Shown here: positions 7,449-17,466 of the stretch, piece after piece
Layout of the letters: each line of letters opens with the position of its first letter
Position numbering within the stretch: the stretch's first letter is position 1
Source of the DNA: Croceibacterium atlanticum
Lineage (GTDB): Bacteria > Pseudomonadota > Alphaproteobacteria > Sphingomonadales > Sphingomonadaceae
Direction of reading: 5' to 3'
Assembly: GCF_001008165.2 (NCBI RefSeq)
Contig: NZ_CP011452.2
Span: 124,001 to 188,000, forward strand
DNA: 64,000 nt
The notes under the pieces: generated by a model
Told to the model about the DNA's origin: nothing
Databases searched by the model: none
Seen by the model: the letters and a program-made list of their open reading frames with translations, nothing else
Program-made: the position numbers and the translations under genes

Positions 7449-9386
7449 CTAGCGCAGGAACTCGCCGAGCGTGCGCGATCGGCCCTTGGTCGCCTTGTCG
7501 GGATAAAGCGTTTCATACATCACGGCGTTTTCCAGCACGCGCTGGACGTAATTCTTCGTTTCGAAGAACGGGATCTGCTCGATCCAGTCGATCCAGGCAA
7601 TGCTGCCGGTGCGCGGATCGCCGTTCTGACGCAGCCATTTGTTCACATTGCCCGGCCCGGCATTATAGGCGGCAACCGCCAGCGGATAACTGCCATAACG
7701 GGCATAGAGCCGTTCGAAATGATTGCTGCCAAGGCGGACATTATAGCCCGGATCGGCAATCAGCGAGGCTGACATATAGGTCAGTCCGGCCTTGCCGGCT
7801 TCTTCACGGGCAGTGGCGGGCATCAACTGCATCAGGCCGCGCGCGCCGGCATGGCTGATCGCATTTTCGGCAAACTGGCTTTCCTGCCGGGCGATGGCGT
7901 GAACCATTGTCCAGTCCGTGCCCTGTGGCGGCACCAGAGTGGGGAAGCCGATGCGGGTGAAGCCGCGCACGCCATCTTCTTCCGCGGAATCGAACAGGTT
8001 CACTGCCAGATCCCTGCGGCCGATCTGCCGCGCCAGTTCCGCCACCAGCATATGTTCGCCCGGCGTTTCCGCCCGGTCGGCAATGGCACGGTAGAAACGG
8101 ATGCCCTGGCTCCAGGGCGCATCACGGGCAACTTCGGTGACGGCGGCGGTCAGCGGCGCGTTCATGAAGGCGCGGCGTTCTTCCTCAGTCGGCGCATAGG
8201 CCGGCCCTTCCGCGAATGCCGGCAGGCTGCGGCCAAGTTCCGCAAGGGCGAGCTGGCCATAGAAACGATCCGGGTAATCGGCCGCCATTTCGAAATAGCG
8301 CGCCGCACTATCCGTATCGCCGGCGCGCTTTGCCGCATGGCCGGCCCAGAAAAAGCCTTTCGAGCGGGTCTGCGGCGTGCGTGCCGCTGCACCATAGCGG
8401 TAGAAGAGGGGGGAAGCGTTGGCCGCATCGCCCAGTTCCCACAAGGCGCGCGTTCCGCCCAGCCACATCAGCGATGTGTAATCGTCGCGCAGTGAATATC
8501 CCTTGTCAGAAATGTCCGCATCGCTTCTGAAGCCATCGTCCACCGAAGCGGCGATACGCTGTGCCTGCCGCGCCGTGCCCAGACGTGCGACGTTCAGCAA
8601 TTCCTCGACCCAGGCCGCCTGGTCGAAGGGGATCGAAGTCAGCAGCGGACGTTCCGCCAACATGGCCACGGCCTGTTGCGGCCGGCCTTCGAGCCGCAAT
8701 TCACGGCTGCGATTATAGAGATATCCGGGGTCGGATAAAGCTTCCGGCGCGGAAACGGCGCCATCGCCGCCCTGCAATATGGCAAGACGCGCGGCGAAGA
8801 CTGCCCGCCGATTGCCCGAAGTGCGCGGCAATTGCCGTTCGGCCGCCTCGCGGTCGCGCTGCCACAGCAGTGCATCCATCCGCGCGTCCTGATCATCCTG
8901 GGTGAAATCCTGCCCATACATCGCGAGAATCGAGGATGCCGCGGTGTCGCTCATCTCGCCGCCGCGCCATGCCTCGCGGGCAATGGCCCGCGCTTCGCCG
9001 GGGCGGCTGCCCATCAGGGCCAGCGCATAATGCGCTCTCGCATAATTGGTGACGGGCGGAAATTTGTCGAAAAAGGCGATCAGGGCGCCATTATCGACGA
9101 ATTCTTCCCGCAGTCGGTTTTCAGCATAGGCCCGCAAGCGGGTCTGATCGGGAAAATCGTCATAGCGAAGCAGAAAATCGGCATAGTCGGTAAAGGACAG
9201 CTTGGAATTGCCCGATAATTCCGCCCAGCGGGATATTGCCTGAACCATGCGGCCCGGTTCCCGCGCGACAAGGCTTGCCCGTGCCTGATCCCATTCATTG
9301 CCCTGATTGGCGAGGGCCGGCGCGGATGTGGCACAGGCGGATGCAAGGAGGGCGGCGATCATTGAGGTGCGGAGCATGTGCGACAT
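7449..9386 (-). CDS. slt: Soluble lytic murein transglycosylase
   Basis: This 645-residue protein has a signal peptide (MSHMLRTSMIAALLASACA..., probable cleavage after ALA). A long alpha-helical superhelix region (about residues 30-470) is followed by a C-terminal lysozyme-like domain. The catalytic glutamate is E502 in IARQESQF, followed by SHAGARGLMQLMPATA and later AVAAYNAGPGNVNKW, the SLT family motifs. The enzyme cleaves peptidoglycan glycan strands to 1,6-anhydro-muropeptides in the periplasm. The AmpG permease elsewhere in this window imports such products. An alternative ATG lies three codons later. Confidence 0.92.
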   Translation of the reverse strand: MSHMLRTSMIAALLASACATSAPALANQGNEWDQARASLVAREPGRMVQAISRWAELSGNSKLSFTDYADFLLRYDDFPDQTRLRAYAENRLREEFVDNGALIAFFDKFPPVTNYARAHYALALMGSRPGEARAIAREAWRGGEMSDTAASSILAMYGQDFTQDDQDARMDALLWQRDREAAERQLPRTSGNRRAVFAARLAILQGGDGAVSAPEALSDPGYLYNRSRELRLEGRPQQAVAMLAERPLLTSIPFDQAAWVEELLNVARLGTARQAQRIAASVDDGFRSDADISDKGYSLRDDYTSLMWLGGTRALWELGDAANASPLFYRYGAAARTPQTRSKGFFWAGHAAKRAGDTDSAARYFEMAADYPDRFYGQLALAELGRSLPAFAEGPAYAPTEEERRAFMNAPLTAAVTEVARDAPWSQGIRFYRAIADRAETPGEHMLVAELARQIGRRDLAVNLFDSAEEDGVRGFTRIGFPTLVPPQGTDWTMVHAIARQESQFAENAISHAGARGLMQLMPATAREEAGKAGLTYMSASLIADPGYNVRLGSNHFERLYARYGSYPLAVAAYNAGPGNVNKWLRQNGDPRTGSIAWIDWIEQIPFFETKNYVQRVLENAVMYETLYPDKATKGRSRTLGEFLR

Positions 9387-9491
9387 TGTGTTGACCGGCT
9401 CCTTATCAGGCGCTTAACGGGGCGCCCTCCGAAATGAATTCGCATGGGGGCTACTGCCTTCGATGTAATGGAAAAAGCGGGAGCGGCGCAA

Positions 9492-10373
9492 ATGTTCTCT
9501 GGCTCGATTCCGGCGCTTGCCACGCCTTTCCGCGATGGTGCGGTCGATGAAGCTGCCTTCCGACGCCTGGTGGACTGGCAGATCGAAAATGGCTCAAGCG
9601 CCCTTGTCCCCTGCGGGACGACAGGCGAAGCCTCCACTCTGGATAATGACGAACATCATCGGGTGATCGGCCTGTGCGCCGAACAGGCGGCGGGCCGGGT
9701 CAAGATCATCGCCGGCTGCGGCAGCAACGATACGCAGACCGCGCTCTGGCATATCAAGGAATCGACCGCGGCAGGCGCGGATGCGGTGCTGATCGTGGCG
9801 CCTTATTACAACCGGCCGAGCCAGGAAGGTCTGCTCGCCCATTTTTCCTATCTTGCCGAACGCAGCGTCCTGCCGATCGTGCTGTATAATGTGCCGGGCC
9901 GCACGGTTACGGACATTTCACCCGATACGGTGATCGAACTGCGCCGCCGTTTTCCGGAAAAGATCGTCGCCATCAAGGACGCCAGTGGCGATCTCGCGCG
10001 GGTGACGGCCCACAGGCTGGGTGCGGGGGCGGATTTCTGCCAGCTGTCGGGCGATGATCCGCTGGCCCTTGCCGGCTATGCACTGGGGCAGGTGGGCTGC
10101 ATTTCGGTGACGGCCAATGTCGCCCCGCGCCTCTGTGCCAATTTCCATGCCGCCGCGGCCGCAGGTGATTTCGACCGCGCGCGCGAATTGCATGATCGCC
10201 TGTTCCCGCTCCACCGGGCATTGTTTTCCGATGCCAGCCCTTCGCCGGTCAAATATGCGCTGGCCAGGCTGCATGACTGGCTGACCGACGAAGTTCGCCT
10301 GCCCATTGCCCCCTGCAGCCAACCCGCCCGCCAGGCAGTGGATGCCGCCTTGACAAGCGTGGGGCTGACCTAG
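9492..10373 (+). CDS. dapA: 4-hydroxy-tetrahydrodipicolinate synthase
   Basis: DapA condenses pyruvate with aspartate semialdehyde in lysine and diaminopimelate synthesis. In the 293-residue protein the Schiff-base lysine is K162 (AIKDASGD). The proton-relay tyrosine is Y132 in LYNVPGRT, and the substrate loop CGTTGEAS is at residues 41-48. Length matches the family. The frame extends 16 codons upstream, but the ATG at 9492 gives the conserved N-terminus MFSGSIPALATPF and is preceded by a GGGAG sequence. It is a stand-alone plus-strand gene. Confidence 0.95.
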   Translation: MFSGSIPALATPFRDGAVDEAAFRRLVDWQIENGSSALVPCGTTGEASTLDNDEHHRVIGLCAEQAAGRVKIIAGCGSNDTQTALWHIKESTAAGADAVLIVAPYYNRPSQEGLLAHFSYLAERSVLPIVLYNVPGRTVTDISPDTVIELRRRFPEKIVAIKDASGDLARVTAHRLGAGADFCQLSGDDPLALAGYALGQVGCISVTANVAPRLCANFHAAAAAGDFDRARELHDRLFPLHRALFSDASPSPVKYALARLHDWLTDEVRLPIAPCSQPARQAVDAALTSVGLT

Positions 10374-10557
10374 GAGGCGCGGCACGCGCCCGATTGAAGC
10401 GAAATACTTCTTCCGATGCGGCAAGGCCGTCTGGAATGCCGTGCCCGAGAGAATTGTTCCGGCTCCAGGGCCCCTCAGCCGACCTTGAAAGGGAAACAAT
10501 TAAGGTGGTCCGAGGGGCTTTCGCTTCGTGGCGGGGGATACTACATGGCCCATCCTT

Positions 10558-11040
10558 ATGGCTCGTCCCAAACCCTCGACTTTCGACAAGCAGAAAACCG
10601 TTGCCGAGAATCGGCGTGCACGGTTCGACTATTTTATCGAGGATACGTTCGAGGCCGGGATCGCCCTGTCCGGCACTGAAGTGAAGAGCCTGCGCTTTGG
10701 CGAAGGTTCCATTACTGAAAGCTATGCCGAAATTCGCGGCGGGGAAGCATGGCTGATCAATGCCAACATTCCCGAATTCAGCCATGGCAACCGCTTCAAT
10801 CACGAGCCGAAGCGGCCGCGCAAGCTGCTGCTCCATGCGCGCGAGATAGAGCGGTTTGTCGGCGCCGTGGAGCGCAAGGGCATGACGCTGGTTCCGCTCA
10901 GCATCTATTTCAATTCCAAGGGCAGGGCCAAGGTCGAACTCGCCCTGGCCAAGGGCAAGCAGACCCATGACAAACGCCAGTCGATCAAAGAACGCGACTG
11001 GAAGCGCGACAAGGCGCGCCTGATGCGCGAACGGGGATAA
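10558..11040 (+). CDS. smpB: SsrA-binding protein SmpB
   Basis: SmpB carries tmRNA to stalled ribosomes for trans-translation. The 160-residue protein shows the family motifs [45 protein letters not shown] and the C-terminal [21 protein letters not shown] tail that mimics an mRNA codon. The upstream frame adds ten residues, but the ATG at 10558 ([13 protein letters not shown]) matches the usual SmpB start. The tmRNA gene itself is not visible in this window. dapA and smpB neighbour each other in many alphaproteobacteria. Confidence 0.95.
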   Translation: MARPKPSTFDKQKTVAENRRARFDYFIEDTFEAGIALSGTEVKSLRFGEGSITESYAEIRGGEAWLINANIPEFSHGNRFNHEPKRPRKLLLHAREIERFVGAVERKGMTLVPLSIYFNSKGRAKVELALAKGKQTHDKRQSIKERDWKRDKARLMRERG

Positions 11041-11122
11041 TTTTTTCATCATTCCACCGCCGTTAAGCAGCGGTTTGTCCTTGGCGCGCTAGGGTGCACT
11101 TTCGCGCAGATGCGAAAGGTGT

Positions 11123-11698
11123 ATGGAAGCCGCGATGGCGAGGAGAATCCGCAAATGGCTCGGGCGCAGGATGCCCAAAATGCCCACGCGGGAAGAGATG
11201 GCTGCTAACCGCTTCCTGGCGCCCATCGCTCATCGCTTTCTCAGTCCGGAACTCTGGCGGTTCACACGCCGATCGGTGCCGCGCGGTGTCGCACTGGGCC
11301 TGTTCGCCGGCTTCATCGTTCCCGTGGGCCAGATTTTCCTTGCCGCCTTTCTCGCCCTGCCGGCTCGCGCCAATATGCCGCTGGCTGCGCTGGTCACTTT
11401 CATCACCAATCCTTTTACCCTGCCGTTCTGGCTGGTCGGGGCGAACAAGGTCGGGCGTTTCGTGCTCAAGATCGATGCGGTAACGGGTGGCATGGCACAG
11501 GGCGAAATTGCCAGCGGCCGCTGGCAGCAATTCGGATGGTTCCTGCAAACTGCGGGCGTGACGGCTTTCGGCTTCATCGTGCTGTCTTTGCTTTCCGCCG
11601 CGGTCGGCTATCTCGTTTCAAGCCTGATCTGGCGGGCGGTCGTGGCGCGCCGCTGGACCCGCAGGCCGGGCCGCTTCAGCAGGTTGCCGGCGGAATAA
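11123..11698 (+). CDS. DUF2062 domain-containing inner-membrane protein
   Basis: This 191-residue protein has a basic N-terminus followed by a DUF2062 region: SVPRGVALGLFAGFIVPVGQIFLAAFLALPARANMPLA, then TFITNPFTLPFWL. A last membrane helix lies at about residues 150-175 and the tail is arginine-rich. DUF2062 proteins are small multi-pass membrane proteins of unknown function. Its stop codon overlaps the start of cckA (TAATG), so the two are translationally linked, a recurrent arrangement in sphingomonads. Confidence 0.85.
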   Translation: MEAAMARRIRKWLGRRMPKMPTREEMAANRFLAPIAHRFLSPELWRFTRRSVPRGVALGLFAGFIVPVGQIFLAAFLALPARANMPLAALVTFITNPFTLPFWLVGANKVGRFVLKIDAVTGGMAQGEIASGRWQQFGWFLQTAGVTAFGFIVLSLLSAAVGYLVSSLIWRAVVARRWTRRPGRFSRLPAE

Positions 11699-14151
11699 TG
11701 GGTATGAAACGGCTGGGATTTTCCGATCAGCAGGGCACGCGTCCGCTGGTTGATACGCTGGCAGTCGCGGCGGCGGTGCTGGCCAGTATCGCCATGATCC
11801 AGCTCGTGACGCGTAGCCCGCCTGTAACCCTGGCCTATGCCGGAGGGCTGGTGGTGCTCGGCCTGGTGGCGTTCGCGGCCGGGCGCAGGCGCCCGCGTGC
11901 GGTAGCCGTCACGGAAAATGCCGATCCGGACTGGTCGGTGACTGTGGCCGCGATCGAACAGCCGGGCGTGGCGGTGGCTATCACCGACAGGGCCAATCGG
12001 CTGGCCTGTGCCAATGCCGCTTTCGAATTGTGGTTCGGTTCATCCCACGCACCGCCGCGTTTGCCGGTGGACGGCGTTTCGAGCGAGAAGCTCAACCGTG
12101 CGGCGCGTTCCGCCTGGCGCGATGGCGAAGCGGAAGAGGTGACCATTGCCGATGAAGGGCAGGGCTGGACGGCGAGTGTCCAGCGCGCCGGGCGCGGTGA
12201 TGAATATCTGATCTGGCGTTTTACCCCCGTTGCCAGGATCGAACCGCTGGCTGGCATCGGCAAACAGATTGCCGGTGTATTCGGGCGCATTCTCAGCGCG
12301 GCTGGTATCGAAGTTGCACTGGTCGGGCCTGACGGCACGATCCGGGCGGTCAATGAGGGTTTCGCCCGCCGCGCCTGCGGTGATGGCGATGCCAGCCTGG
12401 TCGGTCAGGACTTCGTCTCGATGCTCCGCTCCGACGATCGCGACCGGATTTATTTTGCACGGGAAGGCCGCAAGGGATCGCCGCAGACATTGGTGCAGGT
12501 GCCCCTGTCCGATCCGGATTCGCCGCCGGTCGCCGTGGACGAGGCGCCGTCGCTGATGCTGCTGCTCGATTCGTCGGTCGGGCTTGGCGGCTGGGGAGCG
12601 GATGCCAAGGGGCAAACGCCGCAACTTGAATCCCTGCTGGAACAATTGCCGCTCGGCCTCGCGATGACTGATCGGGACGGACATTTCCTGTTTGCCAATC
12701 CGGCCTTCATGCGCGCAGCCGGTACGGAGGTGAAGGGCCTGCCGCCTTATCCGTCCGATCTCGTGGTCAGGCAGGACAAGACGGCATTGTCGGACGCCGT
12801 GCGCCGATATGGCAAGGGCCCGGCATCGAGCGGGGATATCGCGGTCCGGCTGGCGGCCGATCCGGACGAGCCGGTGTCGCTGGGCCTGGCCGGCGTGCGC
12901 GGGCTGGGCGAGGCGGCGGTCCTGCTCAGCCTGGCCGATACGACGGAGGAGACGCGGTTGAAGCGGCAGGTGGCGCAGGCCACCAAGATGCAAGCGGTTG
13001 GCCAGCTGGCGGGCGGCGTGGCGCATGATTTCAACAACGTCCTGACCGCGATTATCGGTTATTGCGACCTCATGTTGCTGCGTCACACCCCGGGCGATAG
13101 CGATTATGACGACATCCAGCAGATCCGCGCCAATTCCAACCGCGCTGCATCGCTGACCCGGCAGTTGCTGGCCTTTTCGCGCCAGCAGACATTGCAGCCA
13201 GAAGTATTGCAATTGCCGGATGTGATTTCCGAAGTCTCCCAGCTTCTGAAGCGGTTGCTGGGCGCCAAGGTCACCCTGCGCACTCATCATGACCGTGATC
13301 TGGGGCCGGTCCGTGCCGATCCGCGCCAATTGGAACAGGTGATCATCAATCTGGCAGTCAATGCCCGCGACGCGATCCAGGCCAAGCGGGGCGAACATGC
13401 GCATGGCACGCTGACCTTCACGACGCGGCGTGTGCTGGCCAATGACATTCAGCGCATGGGCAGCGAAATCATCCCGACGGGCGATTACACCGTGCTGGTG
13501 GCGGAGGATACCGGGGGCGGCATTCCACCGGAAAACCTCTCCAAGATATTCGAACCGTTCTTTACAACCAAGGAACTGGGCAAGGGCACGGGCCTCGGCC
13601 TGTCCACGGTTTATGGCATCGTGAAGCAATCGGGCGGCTTCATCTTCGTCGATAATGCGCAGCATCCCGGCGGCACGATCAAGGGCGCGCGCTTTACCAT
13701 TTATCTTCCGGTTCACCATGCGAGCGAAGAAGAGCTGGCAAGGGCAGAGGTGGAGGAAGAGGAAAGCCGGGACTGGTCCGCCGGCGGCAGGATCCTGCTG
13801 GTCGAGGACGAAGACATGGTTCGCGCCGTCGCCGAACGGGCGCTGACGCGGCAGGGCTATACTGTCGTTACCGCCAGTGACGGGGATGAAGGCGTCGAAG
13901 CCGTATATGACGGGCAGGAATTCGATCTTGTCGTCAGCGACGTGGTGATGCCCACGCTGGATGGGCCGGCCATGGCCCGTGAAATTCGCAAGCTGCACCC
14001 GAAAATCCCGGTCCTGTTCATGTCCGGCTATGCCGAGGAACAATTGCGGCGGGAGATCGATTTCGACCGGATGCATTTCATCGCCAAGCCTTTCAGCGTG
14101 CAGCAGATCGCCAAGAAGGTCGAGGAAGCGCTGCGCGCCAGCCCTCGTTGA
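11698..14151 (+). CDS. cckA: Hybrid sensor histidine kinase CckA (cell-cycle phosphorelay)
   Basis: CckA autophosphorylates and passes phosphate through ChpT to CtrA and CpdR. The 817-residue protein has two N-terminal membrane helices (about residues 20-65) and PAS-like regions (about 75-430). The HisKA box has H443 in [18 protein letters not shown]. The ATPase domain shows [20 protein letters not shown] and [18 protein letters not shown], and the receiver domain has phospho-acceptor D748 in [13 protein letters not shown] and lysine FIAKPFS. The start is the ATG overlapping the DUF2062 stop; ATG at 11704 is an alternative. The partner gene cpdR lies 24 kb away in the same window. Confidence 0.95.
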   Translation: MGMKRLGFSDQQGTRPLVDTLAVAAAVLASIAMIQLVTRSPPVTLAYAGGLVVLGLVAFAAGRRRPRAVAVTENADPDWSVTVAAIEQPGVAVAITDRANRLACANAAFELWFGSSHAPPRLPVDGVSSEKLNRAARSAWRDGEAEEVTIADEGQGWTASVQRAGRGDEYLIWRFTPVARIEPLAGIGKQIAGVFGRILSAAGIEVALVGPDGTIRAVNEGFARRACGDGDASLVGQDFVSMLRSDDRDRIYFAREGRKGSPQTLVQVPLSDPDSPPVAVDEAPSLMLLLDSSVGLGGWGADAKGQTPQLESLLEQLPLGLAMTDRDGHFLFANPAFMRAAGTEVKGLPPYPSDLVVRQDKTALSDAVRRYGKGPASSGDIAVRLAADPDEPVSLGLAGVRGLGEAAVLLSLADTTEETRLKRQVAQATKMQAVGQLAGGVAHDFNNVLTAIIGYCDLMLLRHTPGDSDYDDIQQIRANSNRAASLTRQLLAFSRQQTLQPEVLQLPDVISEVSQLLKRLLGAKVTLRTHHDRDLGPVRADPRQLEQVIINLAVNARDAIQAKRGEHAHGTLTFTTRRVLANDIQRMGSEIIPTGDYTVLVAEDTGGGIPPENLSKIFEPFFTTKELGKGTGLGLSTVYGIVKQSGGFIFVDNAQHPGGTIKGARFTIYLPVHHASEEELARAEVEEEESRDWSAGGRILLVEDEDMVRAVAERALTRQGYTVVTASDGDEGVEAVYDGQEFDLVVSDVVMPTLDGPAMAREIRKLHPKIPVLFMSGYAEEQLRREIDFDRMHFIAKPFSVQQIAKKVEEALRASPR

Positions 14152-14231
14152 TTTCAGGCGCCGCATTCACGAGGCGTAAACGAGCCGGGTGGATGGTGGG
14201 GATCACCGCAGGGTCTTGGGGGAGGACAGCC

Positions 14232-15755
14232 ATGAAGAAGAATCGTCTGACAATTGCGGCCATTTCGCTCGCCACATTCGCCTGGTCCGCGCCGCCGGTT
14301 TCCGCCCAGACAAGCAGTGCTGACGGTGAAAGCGCGCAGGGCGATCTTTCGGTGACGATCTATAATGGCAATCTCGCGCTCGTGCAGGATGTCCGGCAGC
14401 TGGAGATCGCATCCGGGCGCAGCCGTATCGCCTTTCCCGATGTTTCCGCCCAGATCCGCCCTGAAACGCTGAGCTTCGCCGCGCGGGATACCGCGATTGT
14501 CGAACAGAATTTCGATTTCGATCTGCTGACCCCATCCAAGATGATGGAAAAGGCAATCGGCCAGACGGTCACGCTTGTCCGCACCAATCCGGCAACCGGC
14601 GCCGAAACGCGTGAGCGGGCGAAGGTCCTGTCCACCGCCGGCGGCACGGTCGTCCAGATCGGTGACCGGATCGAGGTGCTGCGGGACGATGGCTTGCCGG
14701 TCCGCGTGGTGTTCGACCGGGTGCCGCCCAATCTGCGCGCAAAGCCGACCCTGTCGGTGACGGTGGAGAGCAGCAGCAGCGGAACGCGGCCCGCTTCGAT
14801 CCGCTATCTGACGCCCGGCCTTGGCTGGTCTTCGGACTATGTCGCTCTTTACGACGAGGGGCGGGGCACGGTCGACATGCAGGGCTGGGTCACGCTGACC
14901 AATTCCACCGGCACGACCTTCCATTCGGCAGATACATTGCTGGTGGCCGGTAATCCCAACGGTTCTTCCTCCCGTCAGCCGGGGCGTGGCTATAATCCGC
15001 GCATCGCCCCGGATATTTCGCGCACCGTCCCCGGCACCGAAACTGCCGAGCGGGAACGGCTGGGCGATTACTATCTCTATCCGATTGCCGAACGCACCAC
15101 GATTGCCAACAATCAGACCAAGCAGGTCAGCTTCCTCGACGTGCAGGGCGTGCCGGCGCGCAAGATCTATGGCCGGACAGTCGGCTGGCTGGCTTCGGAT
15201 ACGCAGCCGGTCAATGTGTCGAGCCAGATCGCCTTTTCCTCCTCGAAGGAGGGCGGGCTGGGCGATGCGCTGCCTGCCGGCACGGTGCGCTTCTATCAGC
15301 GTGACGGACAGGGCAATCCGCAATTCATCGGCGAAAATGGCATTGGCCACACGCCGATGGGCAGCGAACTGGTGCTGAGCACGGGCGACGCCTTTGACGT
15401 TTTCGTGCAGGCCGAAGTGGAAAAGCGCGAACCGATCAATGCCGCCGAATATGAACGCAGTGCCCGCTATCGCGTGATCGAGAATGGCGAGGCAGTGCGG
15501 GAAGTGCAGCTGGACCGTGCCGTTACCCATTACCGCACGACGATGCGCTACACGCTGACCAATGCCAAGCCGGAGCCCGTGGAGGTTGAGCTGGTCCAGT
15601 CGGGCCTCGACCGCGGCTGGTGGGCCAGCGACTATCGCATCCCGAGCGAGGATGTTCCCGGCGAACAGTTGAATGCGGACGCCCGCAAATATGTGATCAG
15701 CGTGCCGGCCAATGGCGAGCGCGTGGTGCGGGTAACCTACGAAACCCGTTACTGA
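14232..15755 (+). CDS. Secreted DUF4139 domain-containing protein (first of a tandem pair)
   Basis: This 507-residue protein starts with a signal peptide (MKKNRLTIAAISLATFAW..., cleavage near residue 25). The mature part begins DLSVTIYNGNLALVQDVRQLE, the usual opening of DUF4139 proteins. Further features are TLVRTNPATGAE, LSVTVESSSSGTRPASIRYLTPGLGWSSDYVALYDE and a C-terminal beta-rich segment ending RVVRVTYETRY. DUF4139 proteins are beta-sandwich proteins of unknown role. GGAGG ahead of ATG 14232 sets the start. A paralogue follows after 10 bases in the same operon. Confidence 0.85.
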   Translation: MKKNRLTIAAISLATFAWSAPPVSAQTSSADGESAQGDLSVTIYNGNLALVQDVRQLEIASGRSRIAFPDVSAQIRPETLSFAARDTAIVEQNFDFDLLTPSKMMEKAIGQTVTLVRTNPATGAETRERAKVLSTAGGTVVQIGDRIEVLRDDGLPVRVVFDRVPPNLRAKPTLSVTVESSSSGTRPASIRYLTPGLGWSSDYVALYDEGRGTVDMQGWVTLTNSTGTTFHSADTLLVAGNPNGSSSRQPGRGYNPRIAPDISRTVPGTETAERERLGDYYLYPIAERTTIANNQTKQVSFLDVQGVPARKIYGRTVGWLASDTQPVNVSSQIAFSSSKEGGLGDALPAGTVRFYQRDGQGNPQFIGENGIGHTPMGSELVLSTGDAFDVFVQAEVEKREPINAAEYERSARYRVIENGEAVREVQLDRAVTHYRTTMRYTLTNAKPEPVEVELVQSGLDRGWWASDYRIPSEDVPGEQLNADARKYVISVPANGERVVRVTYETRY

Positions 15756-15765
15756 GCGGCCGGCA

Positions 15766-17364
15766 ATGCGACGCGCTGCCTTCCTGATCCTGCTTCTGGG
15801 CGTGGCGAGCCCGGCCGCCGCACGTGAAGTGGTCGATGCCTCCCCGCCGGAAGATCTGGCCGTCACCCTGTATCGTGATCCCGATCGGGCCGAATGGCAG
15901 GACATGGACCGCGACTGGCCGCAGGGCTTCGCGATGATCACCGAAACCCGCCGGGTCACTCTACCGCCGGGCCGGTCGACGATCCGCTTCACCGGCGTTG
16001 CCGAAGGCATGGTTGCGGTGAGCGCCATCGTCACCGGCCTGCCGGGCGGAACGATCGAGAAGAACCGCAATGCCGACCTGCTGAGCCCCGCCGCTCTGGT
16101 CGATGGCACTCTTGGCAACAGGGTGCGGATCACGCGCACCGATCCGGCCACCGGCATGCAGGAGAGCGAACAGGCCATCGTGCGCACACGGGCCGATGGC
16201 GGCCTGGTGCTGCAGACGGCCGAAGGTTACGAGGCAGTGCGCTGTTCCGGCCTGCCGGAAAAGCTGACTTTCGACCGTGTGCCGGATGGGCTCTCCGCGC
16301 AGCCAGTCTTCACGATAGACACGCGGGACGAGACCGGCGGCACTTACGATGTCCAGCTGACCTATCTCGCATGGGGCTTCGACTGGCAGGCGCATTATGT
16401 CGGGACCTTGGCCGAAGGCGGCGATCGCGACGATGTCCGCATGCATCTGCGCAGCTGGCTGACCGTGCTCAACGATAATGGGCAGAGCTTTCCCGATGCG
16501 GAACTGCTGGTCGTGGCCGGGCGGATCAATGTCGAAAGCGATTTCGAGGAATTGTCCGATCCGCCCATGGCCCAACCGCTGCGGCTAACCTGTTACCCCT
16601 TTGGCAGCACTGCCGCCGGTACGCCTTTTGCGCCGCCTCCGCCCGCACCGCCGCCGCCGGCCAGGATGATGGCGGAAGCGCAGAGCATCGTCGTCACCGG
16701 CGGCCGCGTGTCGCGCGATGAACTGCAATCCTCCCCTGTCGCCATGATGGCGGGGGAGGAGCAATTGGGTGATCTTAAGCTCTATCGCGTGCCTGAAAGG
16801 GTGACGGTCGCGGCGCAGGGGCTGAAGCAGGTGGCCTTTCTTGACCGGAAGGAAGTGAAGGGCCGGATGCTGTACGAGGCGCATTGCACTCCATGGCACG
16901 AGACGGACGAAGCCGCGCCGGCAGAGATGCTGTTCTCGACCGTCAATGACGAGAAGCATGGGCTGGGCATGGCCCTGCCAATGGGGGGAATCACCCTGTT
17001 CGAGCCCGGTTCGGCGGGCGACATGATGGTCGGCGAACAGCGAATCCGCGATTATGCGGAAGGGCAGGATGTGGAAATCTCGCTCGGCGCTAGCTCGCAA
17101 GTCACCGCCCATTGCCTGCGTTCGGGGGCGGATGGGGAAGACGGTAACGGCACGATCCGCAAGCTGCCGATGCAGCTGCGCCTGACCAATGCCAACCCTT
17201 TCCCGGTCACGTTCCGGATCCAGCTGGGATCGCCAAATGAGTGGCAGATCAAGGGCCTGCGCCGGATGGAGGTAAAGAATAGCCAGCGCAAAGTGGACCT
17301 GCGCCTGCCGCCCAATTCCATCCGTGACGTGGGCTGGCGGGTGAGCAGCACGGAACTCGACTAG
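15766..17364 (+). CDS. DUF4139-like secreted protein with proline-rich insert (second of the pair)
   Basis: This 532-residue protein has a signal peptide (MRRAAFLILLLGVASPAAAR) and the same overall plan as the gene before it: PPEDLAVTLYRDPDR, RITRTDPATGMQE, YDVQLTYLAWGFDWQAHYVGTL and the closing LRLPPNSIRDVGWRVSS. Compared with its neighbour it has an insert at about residues 286-325. The insert holds a proline run (PPPPAPPPPARMM) and then QSIVVTGGRVSRDELQ, a stretch resembling the N-terminal region of TonB-dependent receptors. Function is unknown; the two proteins are probably made together and may interact. Confidence 0.8.
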   Translation: MRRAAFLILLLGVASPAAAREVVDASPPEDLAVTLYRDPDRAEWQDMDRDWPQGFAMITETRRVTLPPGRSTIRFTGVAEGMVAVSAIVTGLPGGTIEKNRNADLLSPAALVDGTLGNRVRITRTDPATGMQESEQAIVRTRADGGLVLQTAEGYEAVRCSGLPEKLTFDRVPDGLSAQPVFTIDTRDETGGTYDVQLTYLAWGFDWQAHYVGTLAEGGDRDDVRMHLRSWLTVLNDNGQSFPDAELLVVAGRINVESDFEELSDPPMAQPLRLTCYPFGSTAAGTPFAPPPPAPPPPARMMAEAQSIVVTGGRVSRDELQSSPVAMMAGEEQLGDLKLYRVPERVTVAAQGLKQVAFLDRKEVKGRMLYEAHCTPWHETDEAAPAEMLFSTVNDEKHGLGMALPMGGITLFEPGSAGDMMVGEQRIRDYAEGQDVEISLGASSQVTAHCLRSGADGEDGNGTIRKLPMQLRLTNANPFPVTFRIQLGSPNEWQIKGLRRMEVKNSQRKVDLRLPPNSIRDVGWRVSSTELD

Positions 17365-17374
17365 ACAAATTATC

Positions 17375-17389
17375 GTTCCCCTCTTGTTC
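17375..17389. promoter_or_regulatory. LexA (SOS) box upstream of recA
   Basis: The 15-base sequence is an exact GTTC-N7-GTTC direct repeat (GTTC CCCTCTT GTTC), the alphaproteobacterial LexA recognition sequence. It lies 77 bases upstream of the recA start codon, within the promoter region, as expected for SOS-inducible recA. Confidence 0.9.
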
Positions 17390-17466
17390 TATTGGAACAA
17401 AGTGGGTACGAAGGCCCCAGTTGAAGAGTTGGTGTGCAACCCTAGGAAACTGACGGAGGCCATGTC

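Noticed and set aside
12040-14166. 708-residue minus-strand frame over cckA
   Set aside because: It lies entirely antisense to a full histidine kinase with all motifs; its His/Gln/Arg-rich composition is that of an antisense GC-rich frame.
14154-16187. 677-residue minus-strand frame over the DUF4139 genes
   Set aside because: Antisense to two genes with signal peptides and conserved starts; no recognisable domain in the antisense product.
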